Below are positions 8,685 through 20,600 of a stretch of 64,000 nucleotides of DNA, piece after piece. Both the position numbers and the translations under genes were made by a program. Origin of the DNA: Winogradskyella marincola (GTDB lineage Bacteria > Bacteroidota > Bacteroidia > Flavobacteriales > Flavobacteriaceae). The notes beneath the pieces were generated by a model. It saw only the letters and a program-made list of their open reading frames with translations, searched no databases and was not told where the DNA came from. Each line of letters starts with the position of its first letter. The first letter of the stretch is position 1. The DNA lies in assembly GCF_029624125.1 (NCBI RefSeq), contig NZ_JARSBN010000002.1:124001-188000 (forward strand), read 5' to 3'.

Positions 8685-11600
8685 TTAATTAATAATTATT
8701 TTTTTGGTAACAACACCTTTGTTTTTAACAGACAACACCACAACATATGCACCTGCCGAAATGTTGTTTAATCTATATTCACTATAAGTTTCATGATAAA
8801 CTTGATTTGCTACAGGTAGCTCTTGACCAAGCATATTTATCATTTTCACACTTTCTATGTTTTCCTTTTCTGGGTTTAAAACTACTATTTTGTTTCTTCC
8901 CATAGCATAGTAAATCTGTAAATTTTCTTCCAGATTTTCTGAAACAGATAAAGCATCTTCCTCTGTTTGAAAAACAATTTCTAATCTATCATTAAACTCA
9001 CCACCCTGAGATAAAAACTGATATGCACCCTCTCTAAGATTGTGATATGTATTTGTTAAATTATCTCTGAGGTAAATTTTTTGATCTTCGGAAATATAAT
9101 CTGTATCTGTTAAGCTTACAGTATAATTATATTCACCAGATGCTTGCAATGCCAATGGCACAACCTTATCATCTGTTATATTGCTATATGCCTGAATTGT
9201 ATATTTGTCTTCACCCATTAACAAACTAAGATCATCATTATTAGACTCTAGATTTTTTGCTTCAAACCCATAATCAAATTCATCTGAAGTTTGATTGCTA
9301 AATCCTAGTAGTAATTCTCTTTTTGTTTGAGGTCCATCCACAGAATTAAATTCTAAGCGAATTCTTTGCATTATTTCTTCTTCAGTTTCTGCCGATACCT
9401 CATCTGACTCTGTTGAATTTTGAGAATCTACAGCTCCTCTAAAAAATACAGAACCATTATCATAAGATCCATCCGCATCAATTTCTTTTACAAAAACACG
9501 TTGACCATTATTAAACACAACATTACCATCCTCTAAAATCTCCACTATAAAACCCTGTGATACTGGTAAGTATCTTGTTGGAATTTTTGTACCATCCTGA
9601 TTACCGTTATTACCACCTTCTATTCCAACAAACTGATATGCTCTAATCGAGCCTGTTTTATTGACTTGAGCATATCCTCCATTATATTGATTTAAAACAT
9701 GAGAAGAACCACTCCACTGTTGCCACAATTGAATTGTACCATCTATTGTACCTTCATTATCATCTATAAACTTATGAATATCTATAGCAGATGGATATGG
9801 ATTACCTAGCAAATAATCTGTTTTTGTATCTGCTGGTTCTGAGCCAGCTCCTCCTGTATCTAAAACAGGTATTACAATGGTTCCGTTATTTGGCTTTCCT
9901 TCAAATAAGTATTGTTGTTCTGAACCTACACCAACACCTTTGGATGTATAACCTACTCCTGAATTTATTTGATCGTAAATATCTATTAAAACCCAGTTAG
10001 AATATGTAACGGCATTAATAAATGTAAATAACCAATAAGTACTGATTTTTCCTTCTTCGTGATAAGCATTAGTAAACTCAAAATCATCTCCATTTTGATC
10101 CTTTATCATAGAAAGGCTAAAACTTGTATTATTTGCATTATTTGAAGTTGTATTATTATCTGTTATTGTTGTTGCAGATAAACTTCCTACTGGAGACGAC
10201 CAATAGTTGTACCTATAAAAACTACTGTTTCCTTCTTGCCTTCTTAATATTTTTCCTGATGAAGATGTTACTAAATCACTTTTATTGGTTTGCACTAATT
10301 GTGAATCATCTTTTAAATCTAAAGCACCATTAAGCTCTAGATACCAATTGTTTTCAATTTTATTATCACCCAAAACAGTGAACATCTGATTTTCATCAAT
10401 TAAAAACCCTAAATTGGTATGAGAGGCATTCGATGTTACATTATTTTTTATATGTACAATACTCCAGTCTTTATTAGTCTGTACATCTTCAATATCCCAA
10501 ACATTACCATGCAACCATGTAGCTTCTGTTGTCCATGGTCCATCAGTATTGGTTACATATGGTAATGGAGCTGTTTGATAATAAATATTCTTAATATTAT
10601 ATAGCTTAGCTCCTGTTCCTTGGTCTAAACTTAGCGTTACTTTATTATCCGTTACATCGTCTTTATATCCATCCATCTTATAGTACTTTAATAAGTTAGT
10701 TCCTATAGAATTTTCTGATATATTTTTTGGAATGATTTTTCCTTGATTAAAACTAAAATTTTCATCTAGTTCTTGATATATAGTAGCTTGTTGCTCCTCT
10801 TGTGTAAGCGCAACATTAAAAACTCTTACCTCGTCTATTTCTCCTTTAAAATAGTTAGTATCTACACCAGATTGTTTACCTATTGTGAAATTTGAAATAT
10901 CAGCAGAAACACCTCCATTACTCAAAGCTCCATCTTGTTTTACACCGTTAATATACAATGCCGTACTATCTGAGTTTGTTGTTGCCGATACATGAGTCCA
11001 TACACCATCTACAACAAGATCTGTAGAGGTAATCACTGCGCTACCATCTAACATTAGTGTTATAGAATTATCGGAATGATTAAGTTGTAAGTAAAAATTG
11101 GACTGACCAGCTATAATACCGTTTGTACTTGCATGATTACTTCCATCTGTTTTTATCCATACCATTAAAGAAGCATCACCTGAAGTTAATACATTACCAT
11201 CTTCGACGTAGTCATTTCTTCCATCAAAATATAATGAGTATGAATCATCTAAATCTCTTGGTGAGCCATAAGCACTATCATTAGTATCAAAACTATCTAA
11301 AAGTCCATCTTTATCAGAGTCTGTAGTACCATCAATAATACCATCACCATTTGCATCTAAATGAACATAGATTGTTGTATCTATATCGCTACCATCACTA
11401 GGATTGTTACTTGCATCATTACTATCTATATCTAAATAATCTGGCACTCCATCTCCATCTGTATCTAAAGGGTCTGGATAACTAAATGTACCATGATCTG
11501 TGGTTGATGCTGTGTCAGAATCATCATCATTATCATCCATTAACGATAATATTCCATCACCATCAAAATCATTATCGTCTATTTTATTGGAATTATCCTC

Positions 11601-14369
11601 ATAGTCTGAGCCTTCTCCCAATCCATCTCCGGAGATATCTACATCACCCAAACCATTATACTCTACATTATCATAGATACCATCATTATCACTATCTAGA
11701 TCCAAATAATCTGGCACTCCATCTCCATCACTATCCCTTGGCACAAGACCTTCATAAGCATCATGCAAACCATTTCCATTTGCATCTACCCAAGGATTTG
11801 TAGTATCATTATATACTGTTGCATCATAGTTATCATCTATTAAACCAAGCTCTACAACATTAGGAATCCCGTCGTTATCATTATCTAAATCTATGATATC
11901 TGCAACACCATCACCATCTAAGTCGCATAATGTTTGCTTTACAAAAACATCATCTATTGCCAAATCATTACCTAAACCACCTAGATTAGCATTACTTAAC
12001 TCAACCGTAAATTGAGTATAAGAAGTTGTAAAACTCGCACTAACCTCTACCCAATCTCCTGCTGGACTTGTTGGCTCTATTAAACCAGATGTTTCTGAAG
12101 CAATAACATTACCATTAGGATCGTAAATAGTAATTATTACCTCTGGACGCTCTCTTGTTGCCAGTTCTGAGCTATCTATATCGTCTCTATCTATATTTAT
12201 AGCATAAAACCCAAACTGAATTGGCACATTTGCAACAGCACCAGAAATAAACTGGTTATAAAAAACACCTGGCTCTTCTGTAGCATTAAAAATTGCCATT
12301 CTACCATAAGTATCTCCTGGAGTATGATCTTCTCCAGCGTACCAATAATCTTCGGCCCATTGAGAAATATCTGTATCTATATCATCTGCAACATCATCAT
12401 CATTTGTAATGGTATAATGTACTGTATAATCTCCATCATTAACACTTGTAGGATTATATGTAGCAGGACATGATCCTGTACCATCTTCATAACAATAACT
12501 TGTTGTAACACCTGCATAATTACCATTAATCATAACTCGGTTTTGCCCAGCACCAAAAGTTTCATTAAGAAACACTAAATCCGTAGTTGATGCAAAAGGA
12601 TAACTTGTACAAGAAAGTGTTTCTTCTTCATCGGTTAAGCCATCATTATCATCATCTATATCTACATTATCAGACACTCCATCACCATCTGTATCTGGAA
12701 ACGTTTGCGCACCCTCTCCTTCTACAACAAAGACATAAGGGTTTTCTTCTGGGTCATCTGAATGAACACTCAACGTGGCAGAAATTACACCTATTGAGGA
12801 TGGGTTAAAAGAAACACCAAAAGTGTCTGACTCACCTGGCGCTAAAGTAAAATCGGTAGGAAAAGTAGTAATTGAAAAATCAGCACTCCCAGTTATAGAA
12901 ACATATGGAGACGTTAAAGTAAGATCTACTACACCATCATTTCTTATTTCAAAAGATCTGTTTAAAGCTCCTGAATTAATATCATATATACCATAATACG
13001 TATGATTATCTGTTGAGGTAGAAGTATCACCGTCAAAGATAAAATTATCATTACCTAAAACCTGAATATCTTGAGTGGTGATATGATTAATTATTTCAAC
13101 CTTATAGTCTTCAAATTCTTCAGGTTGTCCATCGGAATTTCCACATGGTACATTAGAAGACCAATATCTTCTGGCACCAACTCTTAAAACTGTTTCACCT
13201 AAAGCTGATGTCGCAGGAATAGTAATATTTAAATTCCCTGTACCCTCTCCATTAGTATCTCCAATAAGCTCGCCAGCATCTACAAAATCACCATCTTGAT
13301 TTAAGTCTATATAAACTGACCAACCTACATTACTTCCAACAGTTGAAATTGAAGCTGTATAAGTGTTATTTCTTGTTAAATCTGCATAGCCATAGCTAGA
13401 ATCTAAATAACTTGCATAGCCACCATCATCTCCCGATGTATTGTTTATAGTATTGGTATCACCAACTAAAGTAAAATTTGTTATGTAATGAGAACCTCCT
13501 GAATTACTTGTTGGTTCACAATGTCCTAAATTAACAACGATGCTAACTGTCGCTGTATCACAATCATTATTAGCATCGCATAGGTTGTACGTAAAACTAT
13601 CCGTTCCTATAAATCCTGTATTTGGAATATACTCAAACACACCATCCGACACTTCTGTAACAGTTCCATTGGTTGGACCAACATTTATAGCATAGTCATC
13701 ACCATCTGTTCCGTCTGAAGTACCGATATTATCATTACTACTTACATCTATCTGATTAGAAACTCCAGATGTACTATCTTTTAAAACAGCTAAAGAATTA
13801 TCTCTAGCCAAAGGATCTACCAATGTTGCGCCTGTAATATTAAGTGTATAATCTTCGACTTCTGCTCTGTAGTGAAAGTTACAAGCATCTGTAGACATTA
13901 CTCCTTCATTACCACCACAACTAGAACAGTATGAAGCAGCAATTCTTAAGACCGACGAGCCTGTTAAAGCTCCGATATCTATCGTTATATTTCCTGAAAA
14001 AGTTTGAGAAGAGTTGCCATTATTTACATATCCACCAGAATCATAAACCTGCACATAATTTCCTGTACCATCATAGTCTATCCAAAATCGCATTTTGAGA
14101 TCACCCCAAGTGTCTTTCGTATTAGTTGCAGAAAACGAATACGTATTACCTGCTGTAACATTAACAGACAAAGAAGTATGATCTGAATATTGCCCTTCAG
14201 CAATACTATTATTATTTATAGTAGAAGCTGCATCGCCAGTAATTGTAAAATTACTTATACCAAAATTATTCCAGTCTACCATACCAGAAGGCACACACTG
14301 AGCAGACATTTTAAATCCAAAAAAAAGAACAATAATTATGCAAGCTAACTTAAAAGTAATTTTTTTCAT
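8685..14369 (-). CDS. Giant secreted multidomain surface protein (GEVED, anchor-D, TSP3, LamG, T9SS)
   Basis: 1894 aa with a signal peptide (1-24, ends KMSAQ). Domains in order: GEVED (about 25-180), Ig/cadherin-like tandem unit with GTDSFTYNL (180-280), second GEVED (285-430), choice-of-anchor D/HYDIN-like beta domain (440-555), a thrombospondin type-3 Ca-binding repeat (about 560-585), a beta-sandwich of unknown type (590-805), a block of TSP3-like DxDxDG repeats (806-1040), a LamG/concanavalin-like domain (1041-1196), a long module with YWSSPV, GNPYPSA and SQGF motifs, and a T9SS sorting domain in the last 80 residues. No catalytic domain was recognised. Likely an adhesin or polysaccharide-binding surface protein that needs Ca. 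From about residue 1200 onward it is clearly paralogous to the 2034-aa neighbour. Confidence 0.85.
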   Translation of the reverse strand: MKKITFKLACIIIVLFFGFKMSAQCVPSGMVDWNNFGISNFTITGDAASTINNNSIAEGQYSDHTSLSVNVTAGNTYSFSATNTKDTWGDLKMRFWIDYDGTGNYVQVYDSGGYVNNGNSSQTFSGNITIDIGALTGSSVLRIAASYCSSCGGNEGVMSTDACNFHYRAEVEDYTLNITGATLVDPLARDNSLAVLKDSTSGVSNQIDVSSNDNIGTSDGTDGDDYAINVGPTNGTVTEVSDGVFEYIPNTGFIGTDSFTYNLCDANNDCDTATVSIVVNLGHCEPTSNSGGSHYITNFTLVGDTNTINNTSGDDGGYASYLDSSYGYADLTRNNTYTASISTVGSNVGWSVYIDLNQDGDFVDAGELIGDTNGEGTGNLNITIPATSALGETVLRVGARRYWSSNVPCGNSDGQPEEFEDYKVEIINHITTQDIQVLGNDNFIFDGDTSTSTDNHTYYGIYDINSGALNRSFEIRNDGVVDLTLTSPYVSITGSADFSITTFPTDFTLAPGESDTFGVSFNPSSIGVISATLSVHSDDPEENPYVFVVEGEGAQTFPDTDGDGVSDNVDIDDDNDGLTDEEETLSCTSYPFASTTDLVFLNETFGAGQNRVMINGNYAGVTTSYCYEDGTGSCPATYNPTSVNDGDYTVHYTITNDDDVADDIDTDISQWAEDYWYAGEDHTPGDTYGRMAIFNATEEPGVFYNQFISGAVANVPIQFGFYAINIDRDDIDSSELATRERPEVIITIYDPNGNVIASETSGLIEPTSPAGDWVEVSASFTTSYTQFTVELSNANLGGLGNDLAIDDVFVKQTLCDLDGDGVADIIDLDNDNDGIPNVVELGLIDDNYDATVYNDTTNPWVDANGNGLHDAYEGLVPRDSDGDGVPDYLDLDSDNDGIYDNVEYNGLGDVDISGDGLGEGSDYEDNSNKIDDNDFDGDGILSLMDDNDDDSDTASTTDHGTFSYPDPLDTDGDGVPDYLDIDSNDASNNPSDGSDIDTTIYVHLDANGDGIIDGTTDSDKDGLLDSFDTNDSAYGSPRDLDDSYSLYFDGRNDYVEDGNVLTSGDASLMVWIKTDGSNHASTNGIIAGQSNFYLQLNHSDNSITLMLDGSAVITSTDLVVDGVWTHVSATTNSDSTALYINGVKQDGALSNGGVSADISNFTIGKQSGVDTNYFKGEIDEVRVFNVALTQEEQQATIYQELDENFSFNQGKIIPKNISENSIGTNLLKYYKMDGYKDDVTDNKVTLSLDQGTGAKLYNIKNIYYQTAPLPYVTNTDGPWTTEATWLHGNVWDIEDVQTNKDWSIVHIKNNVTSNASHTNLGFLIDENQMFTVLGDNKIENNWYLELNGALDLKDDSQLVQTNKSDLVTSSSGKILRRQEGNSSFYRYNYWSSPVGSLSATTITDNNTTSNNANNTSFSLSMIKDQNGDDFEFTNAYHEEGKISTYWLFTFINAVTYSNWVLIDIYDQINSGVGYTSKGVGVGSEQQYLFEGKPNNGTIVIPVLDTGGAGSEPADTKTDYLLGNPYPSAIDIHKFIDDNEGTIDGTIQLWQQWSGSSHVLNQYNGGYAQVNKTGSIRAYQFVGIEGGNNGNQDGTKIPTRYLPVSQGFIVEILEDGNVVFNNGQRVFVKEIDADGSYDNGSVFFRGAVDSQNSTESDEVSAETEEEIMQRIRLEFNSVDGPQTKRELLLGFSNQTSDEFDYGFEAKNLESNNDDLSLLMGEDKYTIQAYSNITDDKVVPLALQASGEYNYTVSLTDTDYISEDQKIYLRDNLTNTYHNLREGAYQFLSQGGEFNDRLEIVFQTEEDALSVSENLEENLQIYYAMGRNKIVVLNPEKENIESVKMINMLGQELPVANQVYHETYSEYRLNNISAGAYVVVLSVKNKGVVTKKIIIN

Positions 14370-14397
14370 AAGTAGGCGTATTTACGATTGGTTGAGC

Positions 14398-14405
14398 CAA
14401 ATATA
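14398..14405 (-). promoter_or_regulatory. Candidate -7 box (TATATTTG) of the 1894-aa protein gene
   Basis: On the minus strand TATATTTG matches the Bacteroidetes -7 consensus TAnnTTTG and sits 29 bp upstream of the start codon at 14369, implying a short leader. No well-spaced TTG -33 element was identified. Confidence 0.4.
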
Positions 14406-14463
14406 GCTTTTGACACATCAATAACCTACTGAAAATCAATAATAATTACGACTAAATGTGCAT

Positions 14464-14481
14464 TTTTATCGATAAAATGCA
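14464..14481. promoter_or_regulatory. Shared upstream element, copy 1
   Basis: TTTTATCGATAAAATGCA, 95 bp upstream of the 1894-aa gene, matches 20917-20934 at 17 of 18 bases in the same orientation relative to the gene. Its core TTTTATCGATAAAA is a perfect palindrome. Possible operator for a common regulator; the regulator is unknown. Confidence 0.45.
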
Positions 14482-14602
14482 ATATTGTTTTTTTGTTTAA
14501 AAAAAAAGCAATAAAAAAGGCTTTTTTTTAACAATATATCAAAAAAAGACGCTGTAACTCACTGAAAACAAACACAAAAACAACACCCAAACAGACATAA
14601 AC

Positions 14603-14647
14603 AAAAAAAAAGGCTGTACTACAAATACTAGCACAACCTTTTTTTTT
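14603..14647 (-). terminator. Rho-independent terminator of the 2034-aa protein gene
   Basis: On the minus strand a 13-bp stem (14641-14629 with 14621-14609, loop of 7) is followed by a U-run. Two positions are G-U pairs in the leftward transcript but C/A mismatches in the rightward one, so the element is directional and serves the gene that ends at 14674. Confidence 0.8.
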
Positions 14648-14673
14648 AGGAAAGTTTAAAAAACTATACTTCT

Positions 14674-17600
14674 TTATTTTACTACTATCTTCTTACTTAT
14701 TGAAGCATTGGTAGCAGTAACTAAATTTATAACATAAGCTCCTGTACTTAAGTTTTGCAATGTATACTCATTATAAGATCCTGCATAACCTTGTGTTTTG
14801 TACACTGATTGCCCTAACATATTAATAACCTCAATACTTTTAATATCCTCGTTTTTAGGGTTCATTACAACAATCTTGTTTCTGGCCATTGCGTAATATA
14901 ATGATATGCTTTCTATATCTGAATCATTTACAGACAGAGTTTCTGAATCATCTTGAAAAACAATTTCTAACCTATCATTAAACTCGCCAGATTCTGATAA
15001 AAACTGATAAGGTCCATCTTCTCTTAAGTTATGATAAATATCCATTAAATTATCTCTAAGGTAAATATCCTGATCTTCTGAAACATACTCAGTATCTGTA
15101 ATCTTAATTGTATAGTTGTGATTTCCAGAAGATTTTAATGCTAATGGAACCACCTTATCAGAAGTGATATTACTATATGCCTGAATAGAATACACATCAT
15201 CTCCCATTATTAGATTAAGATCATCACTTCCAGGTGAAGTATTTTTAGCTTCGTAACCATAATCAAACTCATCTGAAGTTTCGTCACTAAATCCTAAAAG
15301 TAATTCTCTTCTTGTTTGCGGTCCGTCAACAGAATTGAATTCTAAACGAATCTTTTGCATAACATTTTCTTCAGAATATGAAGAGTTTTGTTCTTCAGAT
15401 GCTTCAGAATTTGGGTTTCCTCTAAAGAATACAGAACCTGAGTTGTAAGAACCATTTGCGTCTTCTTCTTTAATAAACAAACGCTGACTATTATTAAAAA
15501 CAACGTTTCCGCTTGCTATAATCTCTACAGTAAATCCTTGACCTACCGGCAAATATCTTGTTGGCACTTTTGTACCATCTTGATTTCCATTTGTATCTCC
15601 TTCTATACCCACAAACTGGTAAGCTCTAATTCCGCCTGTTTTATTTACTTGAGCATAACCTCCATTGTAGTCACTTAAATTATGAGAACTCCCACTCCAC
15701 TGCTGCCAAAGCATTATAGTACCATCTATAATACCAACATTATCATCTATAAATTTATGAATATCTAAAGCCGATGGATATGGGTTACCCAATAAAAAAT
15801 CTGTTTTTGAAACTGCTGGCACAGAACCATCTCCACCTGCATCAATTACAGGTACTACTATAGTTCCATTATTTGGTTTTCCTTGAAATATGTATTGTTG
15901 CTCTGACCCAACACCTGTTCCTTTTTGAGTATAACCTATACCAGGCTCTATAGGACTTGATGCATTAAGGCTAGCCCAATCATAATACGTAACACCATTT
16001 TTGTAGGTATACATCCAATAGGTACTAATTTTACCTGTTTGGTTATAACTATTGGTAAATTGAAAATCACTTCCGTCTGGCTGCTTTAACATTCCGGTGT
16101 TAAAGTTTGTATTGTTATCGTTATTTGCAGAAGAATTGTTGTCCGTTAAAGCCGATACTGATGTAAGACCTACAGGCGATGACCAGTAATTATACCAGTA
16201 AACACTGCCAGTACCTTCTTGTCTTCTTTTAAGCTTTCCGGTAGCAGACGTTACCAAATCACTCTTAATGTTCTGAATTAATTGCGAATCTTCTTTTAGA
16301 TCTAAAGTTCCGTAAAGCCCTAAAAACCAATTATTATTCACAGCATTACTACCTTCAACTTTTAAAACTCCATCTGTATTAATAATTAAACCAGAGCCCG
16401 AATAAGATGTTGATAATGTAACCTCACTATCAATCTCTACAATACTCCAGCCTTTTACATTATCTACATCTGTAATATCATTAACATCTCCATGTCCCCA
16501 AGTACTGGCAGCTGCCCAATCTCCATCTTGAGTAGATTTGTAAGGTAATGGTGCTGATTGATAGCACAAATTCTTAACATTATATATAACTGCTCCTGGA
16601 TTTACATCTACAGCAGGCGTTACTTTATTATCTAGAATATCATCTTTAAAAGTATCCATTTTATAATATCGAATTAGATTGTTTCCAATATTATTCTCTG
16701 AGATGTCCTTAGGTATTATTTTTCCTCTGTTGAAGTTATAGTTTTCATCTAATTCCTGATAAACAATCTTCTGAATCTCTTCTTCCGACAAACTGGTATT
16801 AAAAACTCTAACCTCATCTATTTGCCCTTTAAAATAATTTTGTCCACCAGTATCAAAAGGTTTTCTTCCAATTCTGTAAATTAAATCATCTGAATAAGGT
16901 ATGCTTCCAGAAGCATTATTACCCGAAGCTACTTTTTCTCCGTTGATATATATTTTTAGGTTTTCCTCTGAAGCCCCACCATCATAAACCGCAGTGACGT
17001 GTGCCCATTTATTATACTCAAGTTTTGCAGAAGATGGTGCTTGAGCTTGAGCATTACCAAACATTTTTAGTCTAACTTTCCTAGAAGAATTCACAAAAAC
17101 CCTAAAGTTTTTCTGTCCCATAATTGCACCTGTAGAATTAAAATCTTGATCTATCTTAACCCAAGCCATTTGCGTTACTTTAGTTAAACCTTCTACAACA
17201 TTAGACGTTTCTTCTATGTAATCGTTTCTACCATCAAAAAGCAAACTGTAAGAGCCATTTTCTATATCTCTTGGTGACCCAAAAACAGAATTATCCGTAT
17301 CAAAATCATCTACAATACCATCTCCATCTGTATCTGCAGATCCACTAACAAATCCATCATTATTAGTATCTAGATGTGCATAAATTGTGTTACCAATATC
17401 ACTTCCATTAGCAATATCATTTGTTGAGTCATTACTAAATAAGTCTAAGTAATCTGGTATACCATCTCCATCTGTATCTAAAGGTGTTGAATAGCTTAAA
17501 GTTCCATGACTACCTGTATTATTATCTAACAAATGAAGTATTCCATCTCCATCTTGATTGCTATCTATTGTACCTGCAGAAGGATCATTGTAATCTCTAC

Positions 17601-20600
17601 CATCACCTACACCGTCTCCATTAACATCAATATCTCCTAAACCATCATACTCTACGCTATCAAAAATACCATCATTATCACTATCTAGATCCATATAATC
17701 CGGAACACCATCTCCATCAGAATCAACAGGAGTTACATTCTCATAAGCATCATGCACACCATTCTGATTAGTATCTGACCATGGGTTTGTAGAATCACCA
17801 TATACGGTTCCGTCTAAATTATCATCAATAAGTCCTAATTCAACTACATTCGGAATACCATCATTATCATTGTCTAAATCATAAATATCTGCTACACCAT
17901 CATTGTCTGTATCTGTGCAATTGTATTCCGTTAATACAGAAAAAGGAAGTAATGTTTTAGAAATAGTTGAGCTAGAATATGACACACTTAAAGACTCATA
18001 ACCACCATTCTCATAAAACAATATAGTAATTGAATGATAACCAGGAGTTAAATCAATAGTTCCAAACCTTTCTTGTGAAGAATGATCTCCATCGTTGTCC
18101 ACTACTTCTTCTCCATTAATAAATAATTTAGAACCATCATCAGAAGTGGTGTAAAACGTATATGTCTCTGTTGTACTTATATTAATAAATCCAGTATACC
18201 TAATGGCAAAAGTATTATCATCTTCAGGTGTTATCATCTGCCAAAGAGCATCAACATCGATTTCAGATACACTACCTGTTGCTGTAGCACCTGAAGTTGG
18301 AATATTATCTACACTTGGCACAACGTTAATATCATAAAACTCATATGATAGACTTTGGGTTACTTGATTACATCCAGCTCCTTCATCTACATTTAATATA
18401 CCATCATTATCAATATCTAAATCTGAAGCATCTCCAACACCATCTCCATCCGTGTCGGAATCTAAATGAAGGGTAGCGCTGTTTTCAATTTGAATACATG
18501 AATTATTAGCATGTGTTACCACTAAAGTATAAACACTACCATCCAATCCAGTAACATCCGAAATATTTAAACTAGCAGACGTAACACCCGAGTAAACACC
18601 ACCATTTGACAAGTTTGCACCATTTAATTGCCATTGATAAACCAAACCTGCATTTTCATCTGCATAATTACTTGAATAGTCTGGTTCACCATTTGTGGTA
18701 TATGTTGTTGTACTTTTTGCTATTGCACTTGTTATAGTAAAGCTTGTGCTTTCACCAACCACAACCAATTGATCTTCTAAATCTGTAGCATTTACAGTAA
18801 CTTCTACCGCTGTAGTAACGTTGGTATTTGTACCTGTATAAGATGTTGCAGCTCCTGTAACTAAACCATTAGCATCAACACCTGTGCCATCTACTTGTCC
18901 GTCTGCATTACTATCTGTATGACCAGCCTCTATTACATCGTAACAGCCATCACCATCACTATCAATATTAACATAATCGAACACACCATTTCCAGAAGTA
19001 TCAATAGGTGTTGTAGCTTCTGCTGTATCATCTACTCCGTTATTATTATTATCACTAAATGAAGCATCGTTACTATCAATCATTCCATCATTATTAGTAT
19101 CCAAACTTCCATTACCAGCTTCGTCGACATCGTAGATTCCATCGTTGTCCGAATCTAAATCTAAGTAATTTGGAATTCCATCGTTATCCGTATCTGTACA
19201 ACCGTTTTCAGACAACACAGAAAATGGTATTAATGTTTTAGAAATAGTTGAACTTGAGTATGAAACAGTTAGATCCTCACCACCAGTTCTTTCATAGAAT
19301 AAAATAGTTATTGGATATACACCAGGAGATAACTCAATATTTCCTGATATTTCTTGCATAGAATGATCTCCATCATTATCAACAACCTGATTGCCATCTA
19401 TAAATAATTTAGAACCATCATCAGAACTCGTATAAAAAGTATATGTTTCTTCTGTATCAATAGTAATAAAACCACTGTATCTGATTGCAAAATTTTCATG
19501 ATCACCAGGTGTAATTGAAGACCAAAGTGCATCTACATCTATCTCAGACACACTACCTGTTGCTGTAGCTCCTGTTGTTGGAATATTATCTACACTTGGT
19601 GCTACATTAATATCATAAAACTCATAAGACAGACTTTGCGTAATCTCATTACATGAGGCTCCTTCATCTACATCTAGGATTCCATCATTATCAGTATCCA
19701 AGTCTGTACTTTCAGGATTTCCGTCAACAATATTTATAAGATAATCCTCTACTTCACCATTTACCCATTGAAAATCACATGATGTAAAATTAGGGTCATT
19801 ATCCCCTTTTACGGCAACACGTATTTTTGACAACACCTCATCAGCATTACTAGGTATTGGAATACTAACTGGTACTGTAACCGTTTTATTTCCTCCTATA
19901 CTATTTGAATGCTGGAACGTGAACAAGAACCTTTCGCCCGCATCTTCAAAATCATTATCAGAACTCTCATTAAAATTTAACCAAACTGCCACTGTATTAA
20001 CATCTGTATTCCATCCGTTTAAGGTAACATCTACAGTACCTGTTAAAGTTTCACCTGTTGTTATGTCTGCAGCTGAAATACCTGAATAATATGTATATCC
20101 TCCTGTTGAACCAGAACTATTATTGTTAATTCCAGCTAGAGAAACATTAGAAATATATAGTGTATTGTAGCCATTTAGATTCGCTGGCTCACAAAACATA
20201 GGTGCTGTATCCTCTGAAGACCCACTACCAGAAACAAAATTAACATTGTAATCTTCTACCTCTCCAGCTTGCCAGTTATAATCACAAGAAGTAAATGATG
20301 TCCCTGTTCCTGTTATCATACCAACACGCATTCTTGCCAAACCGTTTTGAACATTTGAAGGAATAGGAATGCTTATAGGCACTGTTATATTTTTCTTTCC
20401 TCCTGTATTGTTAGTATCTTGAAAAGGAAACAAAAAACGCTCTCCACTATCTTCAAAATCATCATCTTCTTCATTGAAGTTTAGCCAAACTACCACAGTG
20501 TGAGCATCAGTATTCCAACCATCAAGCTTTACCTTAACGGTTCCTGTCAATGTTTCGCCCGCGGTTATATCTGTTGGCGAAACACTAGAATAGTAGTTAT

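Larger units (their letters stand above)
14370..14673. other. 304-bp gap between two giant surface-protein genes
   Basis: No gene seen. It holds the terminator of the upstream leftward gene (14603-14647), A- and T-rich tracts, a weak A/T stem around 14501-14529, an 18-base element at 14464-14481 shared with the upstream region of the other giant gene, and a -7-type box at 14398-14405. Confidence 0.7.

Noticed and set aside
11486-11803. Open frame on the plus strand rich in His, Leu and Tyr
   Set aside because: It is the antisense reading of the Asp-rich TSP3 repeats of the 1894-aa gene (GAT read as ATC/CAT); no start context or family.
11250-12700. Regular repeats that could suggest a CRISPR or satellite array
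   Set aside because: The period follows codons of TSP3 calcium-binding repeats inside an open reading frame; no constant repeats with unique spacers.
14501-14529. A/T-only stem as a second terminator
   Set aside because: The pairing is mostly A-T and weak; a proper terminator for the upstream gene lies at 14603-14647.
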